Below are positions 11,310-21,659 of a DNA stretch of 64,000 nucleotides, in pieces. The first letter of the stretch is position 1, and the number at the start of each line of letters is the position of its first letter. The position numbers and the translations under genes are program-made. Source of the DNA: Athripsodes cinereus (taxonomy: Eukaryota > Arthropoda > Insecta > Trichoptera > Leptoceridae); assembly GCA_947579605.1 (NCBI GenBank), contig OX388318.1, positions 25,964,098 through 26,028,097 of the forward strand. Reading direction: 5' to 3'. The notes below the pieces were generated by a model. That model had not been told where the DNA came from and ran no database searches. It saw only the letters and a program-made list of their open reading frames with translations.

Positions 11310-11590
11310 AAAATTTAAGACATACAGGACAGGTGGCAGGTTGCGATGGCTGGGCCAGGTGCTACGCATGCCAGAAGACAGACTACCACTTAGATCTTTG
11401 GAGGCTGTGGGAGAGGGCAGAAGACCGGTGGGCCGCCCTAGAAGAAGCTGGCAAGGGCAGGTGTCGAACATGTGTGTTGAAAGACTTGGTTTGGAGTGGC
11501 CAGAGGTGGACAGGGATCTCTGGACGAAGTACCTAGGCGTAATAGGCCCCCGACCCAACTAGGACAAGGGGAAGAAGATGTATGTATGTA
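11310..11590 (+). pseudogene. LINE C-terminal fragment (GC-rich)
   Basis: An open frame of 73 codons (11341-11562) reads MRWLGQVLRMPEDRLPLRSL, then GRRPVGRPRRSWQGQV and ERLGLEWPEVDRDLW. This is the end of an RTE/I-type LINE polyprotein (family pattern RWLGHVLRMP ... GRPRxxWxxxV). The stop is followed by a short tail and an ATGTATGTATGTA repeat. It is 5'-truncated. Its GC content is far above the neighbourhood, and the frame is still open, suggesting a fairly recent insertion. Confidence 0.8.
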
Positions 11591-11594
11591 GAAC

Positions 11595-12200
11595 AGGTGG
11601 CACACCTCATCGCCAAATATAAGATTATTCGCAGATTTCAGTTAGTACCTACCTCGTGCTTTTATTTAAATCGAATTCCATGGTTTAGCACTACATGAAT
11701 TGAATTTTCGCATCGCATGTAATGAAATATACAATTTATTAAAATGTCTAATTAATTTAATTTCTCTTAATATTACTGAAACTTTTTAATTACACTTAAT
11801 ACAAGAAATAACACCTCAAAATAATTTACGGCACTATAAAACTAATAAAAGTAGACACATATCGTCCATTTTGATGCGATTTGTATAATAATTTATGTTT
11901 ATGTTAATGATCGCCCGACGAAAAATGTCTTAATTTTTTTGCTGCCGCAAACGCTAAATGCAAATTATTATGTTATCAGAAAATAATTACTGTCAAATTA
12001 TCTTAATTTGATTATCATAAATTTATATTTTATTTGTTTGCTTCCGAAAAGATATTGAAACGATAAGTGAGATTGTCAAATGATTACAGTAATTAGTTAA
12101 GATAATCAAACTGGAAACATAAAAGCATATGTATATTCTTTCTCGTACATTTATGAAAATATCTTTGGAGGATTTTCAAAGTTTAATGAGTTACTTTATT
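11595..12200. other. AT-rich DNA, no gene recognised
   Basis: No gene, repeat end or RNA recognised. Confidence 0.4.
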
Positions 12201-12214
12201 ATTGATATAGCTAA

Positions 12215-12740
12215 TACAGCTAAAAGGTTGGTGCACTCTGTTATTTTAGTGCCAACACTTATGTATGCAAGTGAGACGTGGACATGGTTAAAGAAGGATG
12301 AAAGTGGCATAAATGCAGTAGAAATGAGATCGTTGAGAAAGATGTGTGGTAAAAGTCTGAGAGATCGTGTGCGTAACAGTGATATATGAAAGGAATGTGG
12401 AATGAAAGTTGGTGTCATTACAAGGATGAATGTGAATAAGTTAAGATGGTTTGAGCACGTGGAAAGAATGAATGAGAACAGAATGACTAAGAAGATTTAT
12501 TTGGCTGAGAGGAATGGTGCGCGGAGACGTGGACGCCCGAGGATTAAATGGCAAGATCATTTAAATCAAATCTTACAGGACGGTCATGTGTTGAGCACAT
12601 TGAACATGAGAGCATGCATGAGGAATTGTATGACAGTGACAGATGCGAAAGTTGTATGCAAGGATAGAAGGAAGTGGCGCTCGATCCTATCTGCCTACCC
12701 CGCGAGGGAAGCGGCGTGATGGTATGTATGTATGTAATTT
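12215..12740 (+). pseudogene. LINE-A2 RT C-terminus
   Basis: Reads VPTLMYASETWTWLKKDESG, AVEMRSLRKMCGKSL, then in the next frame KLRWFEHVERMNENRM, RRRGRPRIKWQDHLNQIL and WRSILSAYPAREAA followed by a stop and GATGGTATGTATGTATG. The L-x-Y-x-S-E-T-W and LRWFxHVxRM motifs are standard for the end of LINE polyproteins. A TGA at about 12387 splits the frame. A near relative is on the minus strand at 61518-61755. The 3' end of this family resembles the RepA 3' end. Confidence 0.85.
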
Positions 12741-12761
12741 TTTTTATACTTTATTATTTGT

Positions 12762-13022
12762 TCCGTGGAGCAGCTGGCAAAGAATTAATCTCCCACTCTT
12801 TTCCGAAAGTTTTTGAGTGTTCTGTAAAAGGCAGGTGTTTAAAAAATAAAAACATTTTACATTTAAATTCAGGGATGACCTTTGATACCCATCTTGAATG
12901 CCTAAATTTTATGTTGACACGGAGAGGACACCTTGCATATTTATTACATGCAGCTAGTCTGCTGGCTACACCACTTGTAGAATATGCTGTGATGGTATAA
13001 TAGTAGTAGTATTTATATAGTT
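12762..13022 (+). repeat. RepA, near full length
   Basis: Begins TTCCGTGGAGCAGCTGGCAA, continues with TCTCCCACTCTTTTCCG and GAGTGTTCTGTAAAAGGCAG. It ends CACCACTTGTAGAATATGCT then GTGATGGTATAATAGTAGTA. This copy and 53090-53345 define a unit of about 250 bp. Pol III boxes are not evident. It lies immediately downstream of a LINE-A2 tail. Confidence 0.85.
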
Positions 13023-14000
13023 TGTCATTATTCAATGCCATCTTAAGCCCACATTTGTAGCCACGTGATTTTTCAGCGAACATGTCAATTTCACGAAATT
13101 TATGATTGTAGTTATTCATAATATGGAACAGAGGGTTTCTCAAACCGGTGATTCGCAAATGATGATTTGATGAGATTCAAAGAGTGGCCTTCCTGCACTG
13201 GAATGAACCTAGAATTTTTCAACAAAGAGAACCCTGGATCGAATTCTCTCACTATAGACCCTTTTCGCCTTCGAGACACAAGCATATTACTTACAGTAAG
13301 AGTGCTTGGGGTGTCTCAGGGCTTATTCCATTTCAGTTTCATCTCTTTTCTTAAAGTCGACATCTATGATTTTTCTTTATTTTTATAACATTTAAGGACG
13401 TGTGAATAGCTATGTATGGCATCCAATCATCTCTGTCAAGCCCTCAAGGTGTGTGGCTAGATACATAGGTAGTGTTTGTACAGTACATTATAATATTATG
13501 TTAATAACTATTATGGGTCAAACTCTGTGTTTAATCTAAATTGAATATGGTAATTTTTATATTAGTTTACACGCGCAACAGAAGATGATCGATAACATGT
13601 TTCTGATAATTGTCATGATAGTATTAGCAGAACGATGAAATTGAGCAGGATCCTGCAATTTCAGCAGGTATTTGTGGAATAATCCGTATAACAGCATAAT
13701 TAAACTTAGGCAGGTGTCTGTACCAATAGAATTAGTTTTTTCACACAACCAAATAAGGCGACGTTGTCTATTCTAAGCCTTATATGATAGCTTCATGAGC
13801 TAAATTTACATAGTTAGGGAAACATACTAGAGTCAAATATTGCTCTTGAGAATGACAGGTTACCTGTTGAAACCTTGGTCGCGCGTATAATATTTTTTAG
13901 TGGTATTAGTAAAGTTTTTTGATTCCAAACATTCGTAATTATGTTTAGAAACTACCACAACGTTACCGCCAAATCAATAAATAATAATGTAGTTATTACC
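13023..14000. other. No gene recognised
   Basis: Short open frames only; none shows recognisable motifs or splice context. Confidence 0.4.
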
Positions 14001-14133
14001 GGGTTAGTTGGAAGACATCGCATTTTAGCGATAAACTCGCCCTCTGTACATTGAATTGTATAAATTATATTTTCTATGTAAATTTGTATTATTGTAAACA
14101 ATGTACAGTGAAGAATAAAATAAATAAATAATG
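14001..14133 (+). repeat. LINE 3' tail (family C)
   Basis: GGGTTAGTTGGAAGACATCG, TTTTAGCGATAAACTCGCCC, then a terminal run AATAAAATAAATAAATAA. Related copies are at 31888-32015 (plus) and 52545-52600 (minus). The AGCGATAA-GCCC motif followed by a simple A-rich tail is typical of CR1/Jockey-type LINE 3' UTRs. Confidence 0.7.
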
Positions 14134-14260
14134 TATACATAGCATTTACATAAACAAACTTTGTAGGTCTTAGCAAATTTCACACTTATCTAGCAGGATT
14201 TTGAATAAAATCACCTTGCATGATACACAACCCACCTAACTCCAAAGCTCCCGAAATCTA

Positions 14261-14350
14261 ATGAAACATAATTTCTATGTATCTAATAACAATTATGTAT
14301 CTCATAATTTCTATGTATCTCATAATAATTATGTAGGCATAATAATTACT
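14261..14350. repeat. Imperfect tandem repeat
   Basis: Repeats of TAATTTCTATGTATCT and AATAATTATGTATCTCAT. The apparent small frame here is made by the repeat and is not a supported gene. Confidence 0.7.
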
Positions 14351-15044
14351 ATATTATGTGTTCTCTTGTTTGTGTACGCGCCGTTTAATGATAATTTTAT
14401 TTATAAAATCAAAATATTAATAACATATAATGTCTCTATAATGTTAAGAAGTCTATTGATGATTATAGTAATTCTGTGTTGCAGTGGCGGAACAATGATT
14501 TTTATACTAAACATACTTTCATACTGAATAGATACATGTTAATACGTACTAGTTGCATACTTTCAAAATAGTCTTAGGAAATATATTATATTCACTTTAA
14601 CAATAACAATACTTGAGCCGTAATATTGCATTCGTCTCTCCTCCTTCTATTGAAATTCTAGTTTTGCACAACCTACTCATTTCAACTTGAAATTTTCTTT
14701 TTGATTATTTTGATTTTTAGTGTGTAAGTTTGAAATTATTTTAGATATATTTAAATAGAATATAGAACTGTGTGGTTTTATGAAAAACCACTGCAAGAAC
14801 CTATAACCCATTTAGATTCTGTAGGAATGCGGTCCTTTTTTGCATGTATGGAAAGAACGTCACTGCTATATTGGTATAATAAATTCAATATGGTGAAAAA
14901 ATTCTATATTATAGAATTAAAAAAAATGTGTACGCGCTTTTTATTACAGTCCATAGGTGTCCGGAGGGATGGAATACATATTTTGATTAAACAACCATTA
15001 TTCATTATTATAATATTATGTGAAAGATTATTTGTAAGATACCT
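14351..15044. other. AT-rich DNA, no gene recognised
   Basis: No supported gene. The 94-codon frame at 14770-15054 ends inside a MITE and has no recognisable motif. Confidence 0.4.
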
Positions 15045-15195
15045 GAGCCCGTAGACAATTTGTACTTGGCGATCGCCTACAAACGAATTTTCGTCAATAA
15101 CTGCAACAATAACGCATAATTATACGGTACGTGTAGGTAGATTGTCGAAAAGTTCGCCAGTAGACGATCGCTAAGTACAAATTGTCTACGGGCTC
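15045..15195. mobile_element. MITE-1, 151 bp
   Basis: Inverted termini of about 30 bp: GAGCCCGTAGACAATTTGTA at 15045 and its reverse complement ending at 15195, continuing through GCGATCG on both sides. The interior (GAAAAGTTCGCCAGTAGACG) recurs in inverted orientation at 62700-62800, which establishes a family. No coding capacity. Confidence 0.85.
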
Positions 15196-15462
15196 TGCTT
15201 ATAACTGTCGATAGCTTTAAAAACTATATGTAAATTTTAATTTAATTCTATGAGATGTTTGAGGAATCAGATAACAAGTTTATTTTTCAATACCTACAAT
15301 TATTTTTTTTGTCAATATTTTGTTTTGCAATATTTTAGTTTTTGACAGTTTGATATCAAATAATTATTCTAAATTTAGCTTAATTACTCTATATTTTGAC
15401 TTGTGGTTTCGGATTATCGTGTCTGTTTGTATTTGTTGTTTATTATACTGTTTGTTTAACAT

Positions 15463-15515
15463 GTAAAAGGCTCACGCCGTATGTTGATGTAAATAAATAA
15501 ATAAATATTGTCGAC
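15463..15515 (+). repeat. Jockey-like LINE 3' tail with (TAAA)n
   Basis: TGTAAAAGGCTCACGCCGTA then TTGATGTAAATAAATAAAT. Similar to the 3' end of the intact LINE at 51035-51092 (GTAAAAGGCTTATATAGCCG, then (TAAA)n). It joins directly to the Penelope-like piece that follows. Confidence 0.7.
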
Positions 15516-15662
15516 TGACGGTACTTGGTGGAAGTTCATGTTAAATTATTAAAAATAAAACACTTCTATACTTAGTAACTTCCACAGTGAGATTATATTA
15601 ATCGCAGAGCTGGACTTACAACAGCTTTCGATTTCATTATCAGGCTAACGTGAAAGTTAAAA
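15516..15662 (-). mobile_element. Penelope-like terminal repeat
   Basis: On the minus strand GCCTGATAATGAAATCGAAA carries a CUGAUAA near-match to the hammerhead core followed by a CGAAA box, then ATTAATATAA, GTGTTTTATTTTTAAT, and GAACTTCCACCAAGTACC ending at GTCGACAATATT. The same order and end occur at 38831-38965. Confidence 0.55.
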
Positions 15663-15739
15663 GGGATTTATTTTGAAACATTTTATTTCTTTTTTTTACG
15701 TGGAATTTTCGGTAGAAATAACAAGTCTCGCAATTTTCT

Positions 15740-15796
15740 GCAAGTTTTCGAGTGTCCTGTAAAAGACAGGTATTCGTAAAATGTAACATATGAGAC
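15740..15796 (+). repeat. RepA 5' part, interrupted by RepB
   Basis: GCAAGTTTTCGAGTGTCCTG then TAAAAGACAGGTATTCGTAA. RepA resumes at 16060 after the RepB insertion. Confidence 0.75.
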
Positions 15797-16058
15797 ATTA
15801 TTATTATTGGACAACATTAAAGTGTCGTTTACGTGCCAGTGCATCTCAAGGACACTGTACAATTCATCAATTCTAGAACATTACATCCACGTCATATTAT
15901 TATCAATATACTCGTAGATATGTAAATACATAGATTAAATGAGAATCTCAGATACATAAAGGTATCCACGTCAGAAGTTCATTATTATATTGAGTTACAT
16001 TTAATATTTTACATACAATATGTATCCACGTCAAGTAAAAAAAAGTTTATAGGTCCCT
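15797..16058 (+). repeat. RepB, inserted into RepA
   Basis: TTATTATTATTGGACAACAT, GTGTCGTTTACGTGCCAGTG, CTCAAGGACACTGTACAATT, GAGAATCTCAGATACATAAA. Closely matches 6684-6935. Confidence 0.8.
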
Positions 16059-16059
16059 T

Positions 16060-16198
16060 CTGAATCAGCGATTTACTATGCCAACCATCCTGAACATCTA
16101 ATCTTTAGATGGCACAAAAAAGACAATTTGTGCATTAATGACATGTAGTTTGTTCATTGGCTGCCCTGGTTGTGGGAAATGTTATAATTGTATGTACT
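16060..16198 (+). repeat. RepA 3' part
   Basis: CTGAATCAGCGATTTACTAT, CCAACCATCCTGAACATCTA and a diverged terminus TGGTTGTGGGAAATGTTATA. The continuation of the copy begun at 15740. Confidence 0.7.
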
Positions 16199-16598
16199 TA
16201 TGTATGTTTGGTTTTTTTTAACAATAATCCTGGTTGGTTTATTTTACTTAATTTTATGAAAAAGTAACATCTCCTTAAAAGCTACTCAAAGATCATTTGT
16301 CTTTCCTTAAGCCTCCTAAAGAACGTCGGTATTATATTCATAATATTTTCACAACCTTTATATTTTTTGTGGTTGTCATTTATTTGTAAACAAATTTTTT
16401 ATTAATAAAAGTAAAATAATAAAAAAAAAAATTGAATGTAATCGTCACACAGATTAAGGGGCGTAATGAATGAAACATAGAAATTATAAAAAAATATATT
16501 TATGCAGGTAATAGAAACATTTTTAAAATATTGCACAATTGGAAAGGAATAAACATAAAATAATAAAACAAACAAATAAAATAGTATAAAATGTAGTT
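16199..16598. other. AT-rich DNA, no gene recognised
   Basis: No supported features. Confidence 0.4.
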
Positions 16599-16812
16599 TT
16601 TAAATTAATTAATTTCAAAAAACACTGTTTGATTTTCACTATAAATTTTATTGCCTTGAATGTTTTCGTCTACACTAATAGATATTTTCAAGAGGACCAT
16701 CCTAGATTCCTCTTGAAAAATGTCTATCAATGTAGACGAAAACGTTCGAGGCAATAAAAAATTATAGTGAATATCAAACAGTGTTTTTGGTAATTAATTA
16801 ATTTAAAAATTA
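16599..16812. mobile_element. Foldback Penelope-like pair, 214 bp
   Basis: A long inverted repeat: TTAAATTAATTAATTTC, AAAACACTGTTTGATTTTCA, CTATAA...TTATTGCC on the left, and the reverse complement on the right up to 16812, with a loop around 16695-16715. The right arm reads TGTAGACGAAAACGTTCGAG then GCAATAAA, the same GACGAAAACGTT(C/A)GAG signature as at 34270, 52935 and 57230. Read as two head-to-head copies of a Penelope-like terminal repeat. The CUGAUGA box is degraded to CTTGAAAAATG. Confidence 0.7.
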
Positions 16813-16859
16813 ATAATGAATTTTCACAGTGTTAACACCAATAGGTACATAACAATTAT

Positions 16860-17413
16860 TAAAATGTAAAATGTAATCATATTTTCTATCGGTTATTTCA
16901 ATAAACAAGATAACCCTTGCACTAAATATTTAATTTATTTATTGGGTAAAAAAAGTTTAATTGCACAGTTACTACTACTTAATAATATTAATATTCATTA
17001 TTTAAACAATAAATAAATAAATAAATAAATAATACAAACAAAATTATTCAAAATAAACAAGCACAAATAAAACTCTAAACAAACAATATAACATTTGATG
17101 ACAACGAATATAAAAAACGAAACAAAAAAATATTCTAAAACAATAACATTTAAAATATGTAAGCATACAACATTTATTTATTGAAATAATGATTCCTTTC
17201 AAGGATGTATGAATATTTATTTATTTATACAATGAACGGCTATAAAAAACCCTTTGACATGAAAAAAATACGATAAAAATAACAATATATAGAGAAAAAC
17301 ATGAAATAGTTAAATTATGTATATGTCGCCGCCGATTGAATTGGTCAGTTTTTTAGTTAAACATCGGCATTTAATTATATGACCTGACAGATGTTTAGCC
17401 GGATTGTTTAATG
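16860..17413. other. AT-rich DNA with LINE tail on minus strand
   Basis: Contains (AAAT)n at about 17009-17034. At 17215-17260, TTATTTATTTATACAATGAA then CGGCTATA resembles the reverse complement of the Jockey-like LINE 3' end at 51045-51092. No gene recognised. Confidence 0.5.
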
Positions 17414-17854
17414 CAGTGATCGGCAAACTTATTTGCCAAAGAGCCAAATATGTACATTCTCTCTTGTCCTTTTTTTTCTCTCGCTTAAAATATAATATAT
17501 GATGAATTGTATGGCCATAACATCCAACGGGATGAGCCGCCATATATATAAAAAAAAAATAAAAAAAAATGTACATTACACTGATCAAAAAAAATTGAGA
17601 GCCAAATCTGTTTATTCATTTAGTAAACCTTTATTATAATTTTAGACCTTAGCTAATTTAGGGAAATTAGGAATTATGTATGGTGAAATCCTTTTTTATT
17701 GTAGATAACGAATTTTTTAAAATTTATTTTCTAATTTCACGTTTTCAAATTCTTCGTTCTCTAACTAATTTGACTCTAGGCTAGGCCGTGAGAGCCGCAC
17801 TTACGGGGGCAACGAGCCACATGCGGCTCCGGAGCCGCACTTTGCCGACCACTG
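17414..17854. mobile_element. Non-autonomous hAT element with 8-bp TSD
   Basis: Left terminus CAGTGATCGGCAAACTT and right terminus AGTTTGCC-like GCACTTTGCCGACCACTG form imperfect inverted repeats. The element is flanked by a perfect 8-bp direct repeat, GTTTAATG, at 17406-17413 and 17855-17862. CAGTG(G/A)TCGGCAAA ends with an 8-bp duplication are diagnostic of hAT elements. The 441-bp interior has no transposase frame. It contains an inverted GAGCCGCAC motif near the right end. Confidence 0.9.
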
Positions 17855-17862
17855 GTTTAATG

Positions 17863-18264
17863 CAATGTTTATCAATCCTAGCGTCACAGTGTCAAATAAA
17901 GAAACTGAATTTCGACAATCGGGCTAGCTTCGATCAGGCAAAATGTTAAAGGTTTGGCCCGTCATTGTGATTCAACGACACGGCTAGCCATTCAACTGAA
18001 TGCCGGCATTTTACTAAACGCCTAGTCATTCATTTAACTGGCTAATACAACTATCGGGCGGCGATATTAATTATTCGTATGAATTATTAAATATGTAATA
18101 ATATTTAATTTAATAATTAAATTAATAAAAATTTAATAATCAATATTATAATATTAATATTTGAAGGCAATCATTGAATAAGGTAAAACGTCAGACGAAA
18201 ATACATATGACATTCCCCTTATTCAACGAGAGGCTTCAATTCTCAATTAATTATTTTTTGATCA
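17863..18264. other. AT-rich DNA, no gene recognised
   Basis: No supported feature; 18090-18160 is a low-complexity ATTTAATAAT stretch. Confidence 0.4.
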
Positions 18265-18267
18265 TAA

Positions 18268-18380
18268 AATATTATGATGCGGATGCTATTTCCTAGAATT
18301 GATGTATTGTACAGTGTCCTCAAGGTGTTTTGGCACATTAATGACACTCTAATGTTTAACAGAAATTACAACAATAATAA
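18268..18380 (-). repeat. RepB partial copy
   Basis: The minus strand reads TTATTATTGTTG, AGAGTGTCATTAATGTGCC, CACCTTGAGGACACTGTACA and ATCAATTCTAGGAAATA, matching RepB positions 1-110. Confidence 0.7.
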
Positions 18381-18544
18381 TTTGGAAAACAAATAAAATT
18401 TCTGAAATTAATAAAATATTTTAAGAGAACTTTATTTTATATAGTGTAAAATATTAAGACTTGTTTCTCCTTATATCAGATGACTTATTCACTGTCAAAA
18501 GAATATCTACTCTGTACTTATTATAAAATTTTATTTCAGTTCTT

Positions 18545-18600
18545 ACTAATACCTTCACGGTACATCCCACAAGTGGGGTAGCTAGCAGATGTAATACACA
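18545..18600 (-). repeat. RepA 3' end
   Basis: The minus strand reads GCTACCCCACTTGTGGGATG then TACCGTGAAGGTA. It abuts a LINE-A tail in the opposite orientation. Confidence 0.7.
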
Positions 18601-18990
18601 TAGAAACTATTTTCAATATACAACAACAAGGATATTAGAAGAATGAGTGGATGCAAGAGGAGTGTTGTGGATAGAATGCGTGCAAATAAATTGAGATGGT
18701 TCGGTCATGTGGAGCGAATGAATGGTGTAAGATTTGCGAAGAGGGTGTATTTATCTGAAAGAGAGGGTGTGGGAAAGCGCGGACGTCCCAGAACTACGTG
18801 GCTTAACCACGTGGATCAAATTCTCAAGGACGGTCGCGTGTTAAGTAAGAGGAATCGGCGTGCATGTATGAGAAACTGGATGAATGTAGAGGAAGCGAAA
18901 GAAGTATGTAAGGATAGATCGACATGGCGTTCCGTTCTCTCTGCCTACCCCACCTGGGACACGGCGTGAAGGTATAGTATTTTCAATTCT
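18600..18990 (+). pseudogene. LINE-A RT C-terminus
   Basis: An open frame of 108 codons (18643-18969): SGCKRSVVDRMRANKLRWFG, HVERM, RGRPRTTWLNHVDQILKDG, RRACMRNWMNVEEAKEVC, and terminal WRSVLSAYPTWDTA before TGA. This is the best preserved LINE-A copy in the window. It lacks everything upstream of the post-RT region. The DNA after the stop, AAGGTATAGTAT, is where the mariner element has landed. The final codons and 3' end (CTACCCCACCTGGGACACGG then CGTGAAGGTATAG) are the part resembling RepA. Confidence 0.85.
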
Positions 18991-19008
18991 TCCATTTGAA
19001 TATGTAAC

Positions 19009-19943
19009 GGGTGTCTCAAAATTAACGCAAGATTTGAATTTGCCGCCATTTTTGTAGTAAGTTGTAAGCAACCCTGAAAAAAGAACAGTTTGACAGCTAA
19101 GAGCTTGGGGTTAGTAAAAATGGAAGCCTTATGACCATGACCAGCGAAGAGAGTTCGTGGAATGGATTATTAATCATCAACAAGTGGATGCTGATTTTTC
19201 GAGCAAAATAATCCTAAGCGATGAAGCATATTTTCACCTCGATGGCTTTGTTAATCGCCAAAATTGCCGTTTTTGGGTTCGGAGAACCCATGTGTAATTG
19301 GCGAATAACAAATGCACCCACAACGTGTCACTGTTTGGTGCGGATTTTGGGCAGGAGGCATCATTGGACCATATTTTTTTTGAAAATGAGGCTGGTCAAG
19401 CAGCAACTGTTACTGGTGCTCGATATTGCGACATGATAACACAGTTCTTTCTGCCGAAATTGGATGCTATTGATGTGGCCAATATGTGGTTTCAAAAAGA
19501 TGGTGCCACATGCCATACAGCCAATGAAACAATTCAATTACTAAATGAGACATATCCTGGTCGTGTACACTCTCGTTTCGGTGATCAGAATTGGCCCCTT
19601 AGATCATGTGATCAAACACCATAGATTTCTTCTTATGAGGTTATTTGATGTCAAAGGTCTATGTCAACAAGCCCACAATCACACGTGCATGACAAGAGAA
19701 AATTAAACGCTGCATTAACGAAATTCATTTAAATTCAGCCACAATTATGCAGAAAGTTCATAAAAAATTTCGACGAAAGGGTGCGTACGTGCCAGCAAAG
19801 CCGTGGAGGTTATTTGCCCGATGTGTTATTCCATAAGTAACCCTATCCTATGTACTTTATGATTCAATGAAAAAATTAAAATTTAAAGACTTAAAACTCT
19901 CTTTAATATTTAATTCAAATCTTGCGTTAATTTTGAGACACCC
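19009..19943 (+). mobile_element. Degenerate mariner-like element
   Basis: Perfect terminal inverted repeats of 32 bp: GGGTGTCTCAAAATTAACGC at 19009, and the reverse complement ending at 19943 just before TATA. The transposase remnant contains ILSDEAYFHLDG (first Asp at 19220-19222), WFQKDGATCHTA (second Asp at 19499-19501) and NWPLRSCDQTP (third Asp at 19610-19612), all three in one frame. The last two are 36 residues apart by my count. An in-frame stop lies at about 19306 and more after the third Asp. The N-terminal helix-turn-helix region is deleted. Typical insect Tc1/mariner remnant; inactive itself, but the termini could still be mobilised in trans. Confidence 0.9.
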
Positions 19944-20560
19944 TATATAAATTTTGCACCAGACTAAAATATTAATAGAAAAATACATTTATTAAAACAT
20001 TAAGGATTTTACTCAACGGCTTTCTCATCTGCACTACCAGAAGCTTGTGAAAACTCCCTTTAGGAATGAGGTCTCTATTGACTAATATTCTCAATATCTT
20101 CTAAAAATACAGTAAAATGCAAAAACTACATATTAAAAAAAATATATTGTCACCTACCTACATTGTACATATTTAATATTATATTTATCACCCATTTTAG
20201 AAGGGTGTGCTGCCTTTCTAAAAAGCGTAGAAAATAATATGTACTTATACCACTATCCCTCTCACCAAAATATATACCCCGGTGGAATCCCATCCCCCTT
20301 TACCAGATAATTGCATCGCCGGAATGCGACTCACATGTTTGTGACTTCCATATTACGAAACACCGATTGTACCGTTCACATTTTGGTTTTTAAATTACCC
20401 CGAAGCAATGATAAGATATTGTAATCGAAATGATTGAATTCGATTATTTAAATATCAAAAATTAACAACATCTCAGTGATAACTTTTTAGTGAAAATAGC
20501 ATGCATATAATCATTTATAAAAATAGTATAAAAAATAACACGATAATCTGACAGCTATCA
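19944..20560. other. No gene recognised
   Basis: A possible very diverged Penelope-like end lies on the minus strand near 20000-20045 (GATGAGAAAGCCGTTGAG). Otherwise featureless. Confidence 0.35.
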
Positions 20561-20589
20561 AAACGTGACATGATCGATCACAGGTTCGG

Positions 20590-20667
20590 TGACGTCACAA
20601 TGCCCTTTCTTGCAGTAGTGAACTATAGCAGCATAGCAACAACGCGTAGAGAGATAATATGACGTCA
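20590..20667. promoter_or_regulatory. Pair of palindromic CRE-like sites
   Basis: Two perfect TGACGTCA octamers, at 20590-20597 and 20660-20667, lie 70 bp apart in a locally GC-richer patch that also has CTGACAGCTATC and AGCTAAGTTGCTGTCAG at its edges. CREB/ATF proteins bind this octamer. No transcript can be assigned, and the patch could instead be part of a MITE. Confidence 0.35.
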
Positions 20668-21354
20668 CACAACAGCTAAGTTGCTGTCAGAATTCTGTAT
20701 TCGCGAGAATATTCCTTTTTCAAATGCAAATTTCTCAAATATATAATATAAAACTTTGTACTAGTGAAGATAATATAGTGTTTTCTTTCTAATAAATGTA
20801 AAAAATATGAGTTGTCGAAACGTGATGTGTTTTCACCGTACATTTTTCAACAAATTGTTTAAAACAGTTAACAATCGAGCGGTAATAAGGATCAACCACA
20901 TTTCATTGCAAGTCACATCCGACGACACCTTACGCAACTATTTTTTACATTTGGCAGGTACATTGAAGCTGATGGTGGTCCTACAATATATACAATTCAA
21001 ATAATATCAATATTTCTCTCTGAACCACGCACTTAATTTTTATTTAAATTAATTAATATCCTAAAAGTATTAATGTTAAATCATTTATTTATCTACAAAA
21101 CATAATATCCAATTTACAATATGATAATAAAATTCATTAAATACATACTTAATACATCCTTATATTTAAATAAAAACATATTTGGGGGCTCTTAAAATAC
21201 ATTTATATTTTAACCCCCAAATTAATTAAAAATATTTTTATATTAAATTACTTACTATTGTCATTGTTGCTTAAATATTAAATTATATTTAAAATTAAAA
21301 TACTTATTTTAAAAGTAATTATCTAATAACTGGCATTGAAAGTTTTATTATGAA
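20668..21354. other. AT-rich DNA, no gene recognised
   Basis: The 65-codon frame at 20807-21004 has no recognisable motif and I do not annotate it. Confidence 0.4.
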
Positions 21355-21379
21355 AAAAAAAGTTGATGAGGATGATGAA

Positions 21380-21475
21380 GTTAGCTAATTTGTTTCTTTT
21401 GGGGCTGTTTTACGATCCTTTGACCGTCTAAAGGGCGCCAGTGCAAAGGGCGGCTTTAATTTGTCACACAAATAT
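21380..21475 (-). repeat. CR1/L2-like LINE 3' tail
   Basis: The minus strand reads AAAGCCGCCCTTTGCACTGG, GCGCCCTTTAGACGGTC and then an ATCATCCTCATC-type simple tail. This matches the tail of the inverted pair at 29695-30150. Confidence 0.6.
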
Positions 21476-21489
21476 ATAAAATTAATAAA

Positions 21490-21640
21490 ACACTTATAAT
21501 ATACAGTGACTTTATTAAACGTGAGCCAGCTTTCAAGTTAAACTTTACGTTAGCTTGATGATGAAAGTGAAAGCTCTTGAAAACCGGATCGCGATTAATA
21601 AAGCTGCGAAAATAACTGACAATATTTGAAATATTTTTTG
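21490..21640. mobile_element. Penelope-like foldback with hammerhead-like core
   Basis: Right arm GCTTGATGATGAAAGTGAAA (CTTGATGA, one base longer than CUGAUGA), then CTTGAAAACCGG and ATTAATAAAGC. The left arm, 21505-21540, is the reverse complement of the tail part (TTTATTAAACGTGAGCCAGC). Same layout as 38715-38885 but with the left core deleted. Confidence 0.5.
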
Positions 21641-21659
21641 CGAATAATTAAAAACAATG

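Noticed and set aside
14261..14527. 88-codon frame with repeated FYVS/NNYVSH
   Set aside because: Produced by a short tandem repeat; no sign of a real gene.
20807..21004. 65-codon frame downstream of the CRE pair
   Set aside because: No recognisable domain and no evidence of conservation; promoter context alone is too weak.
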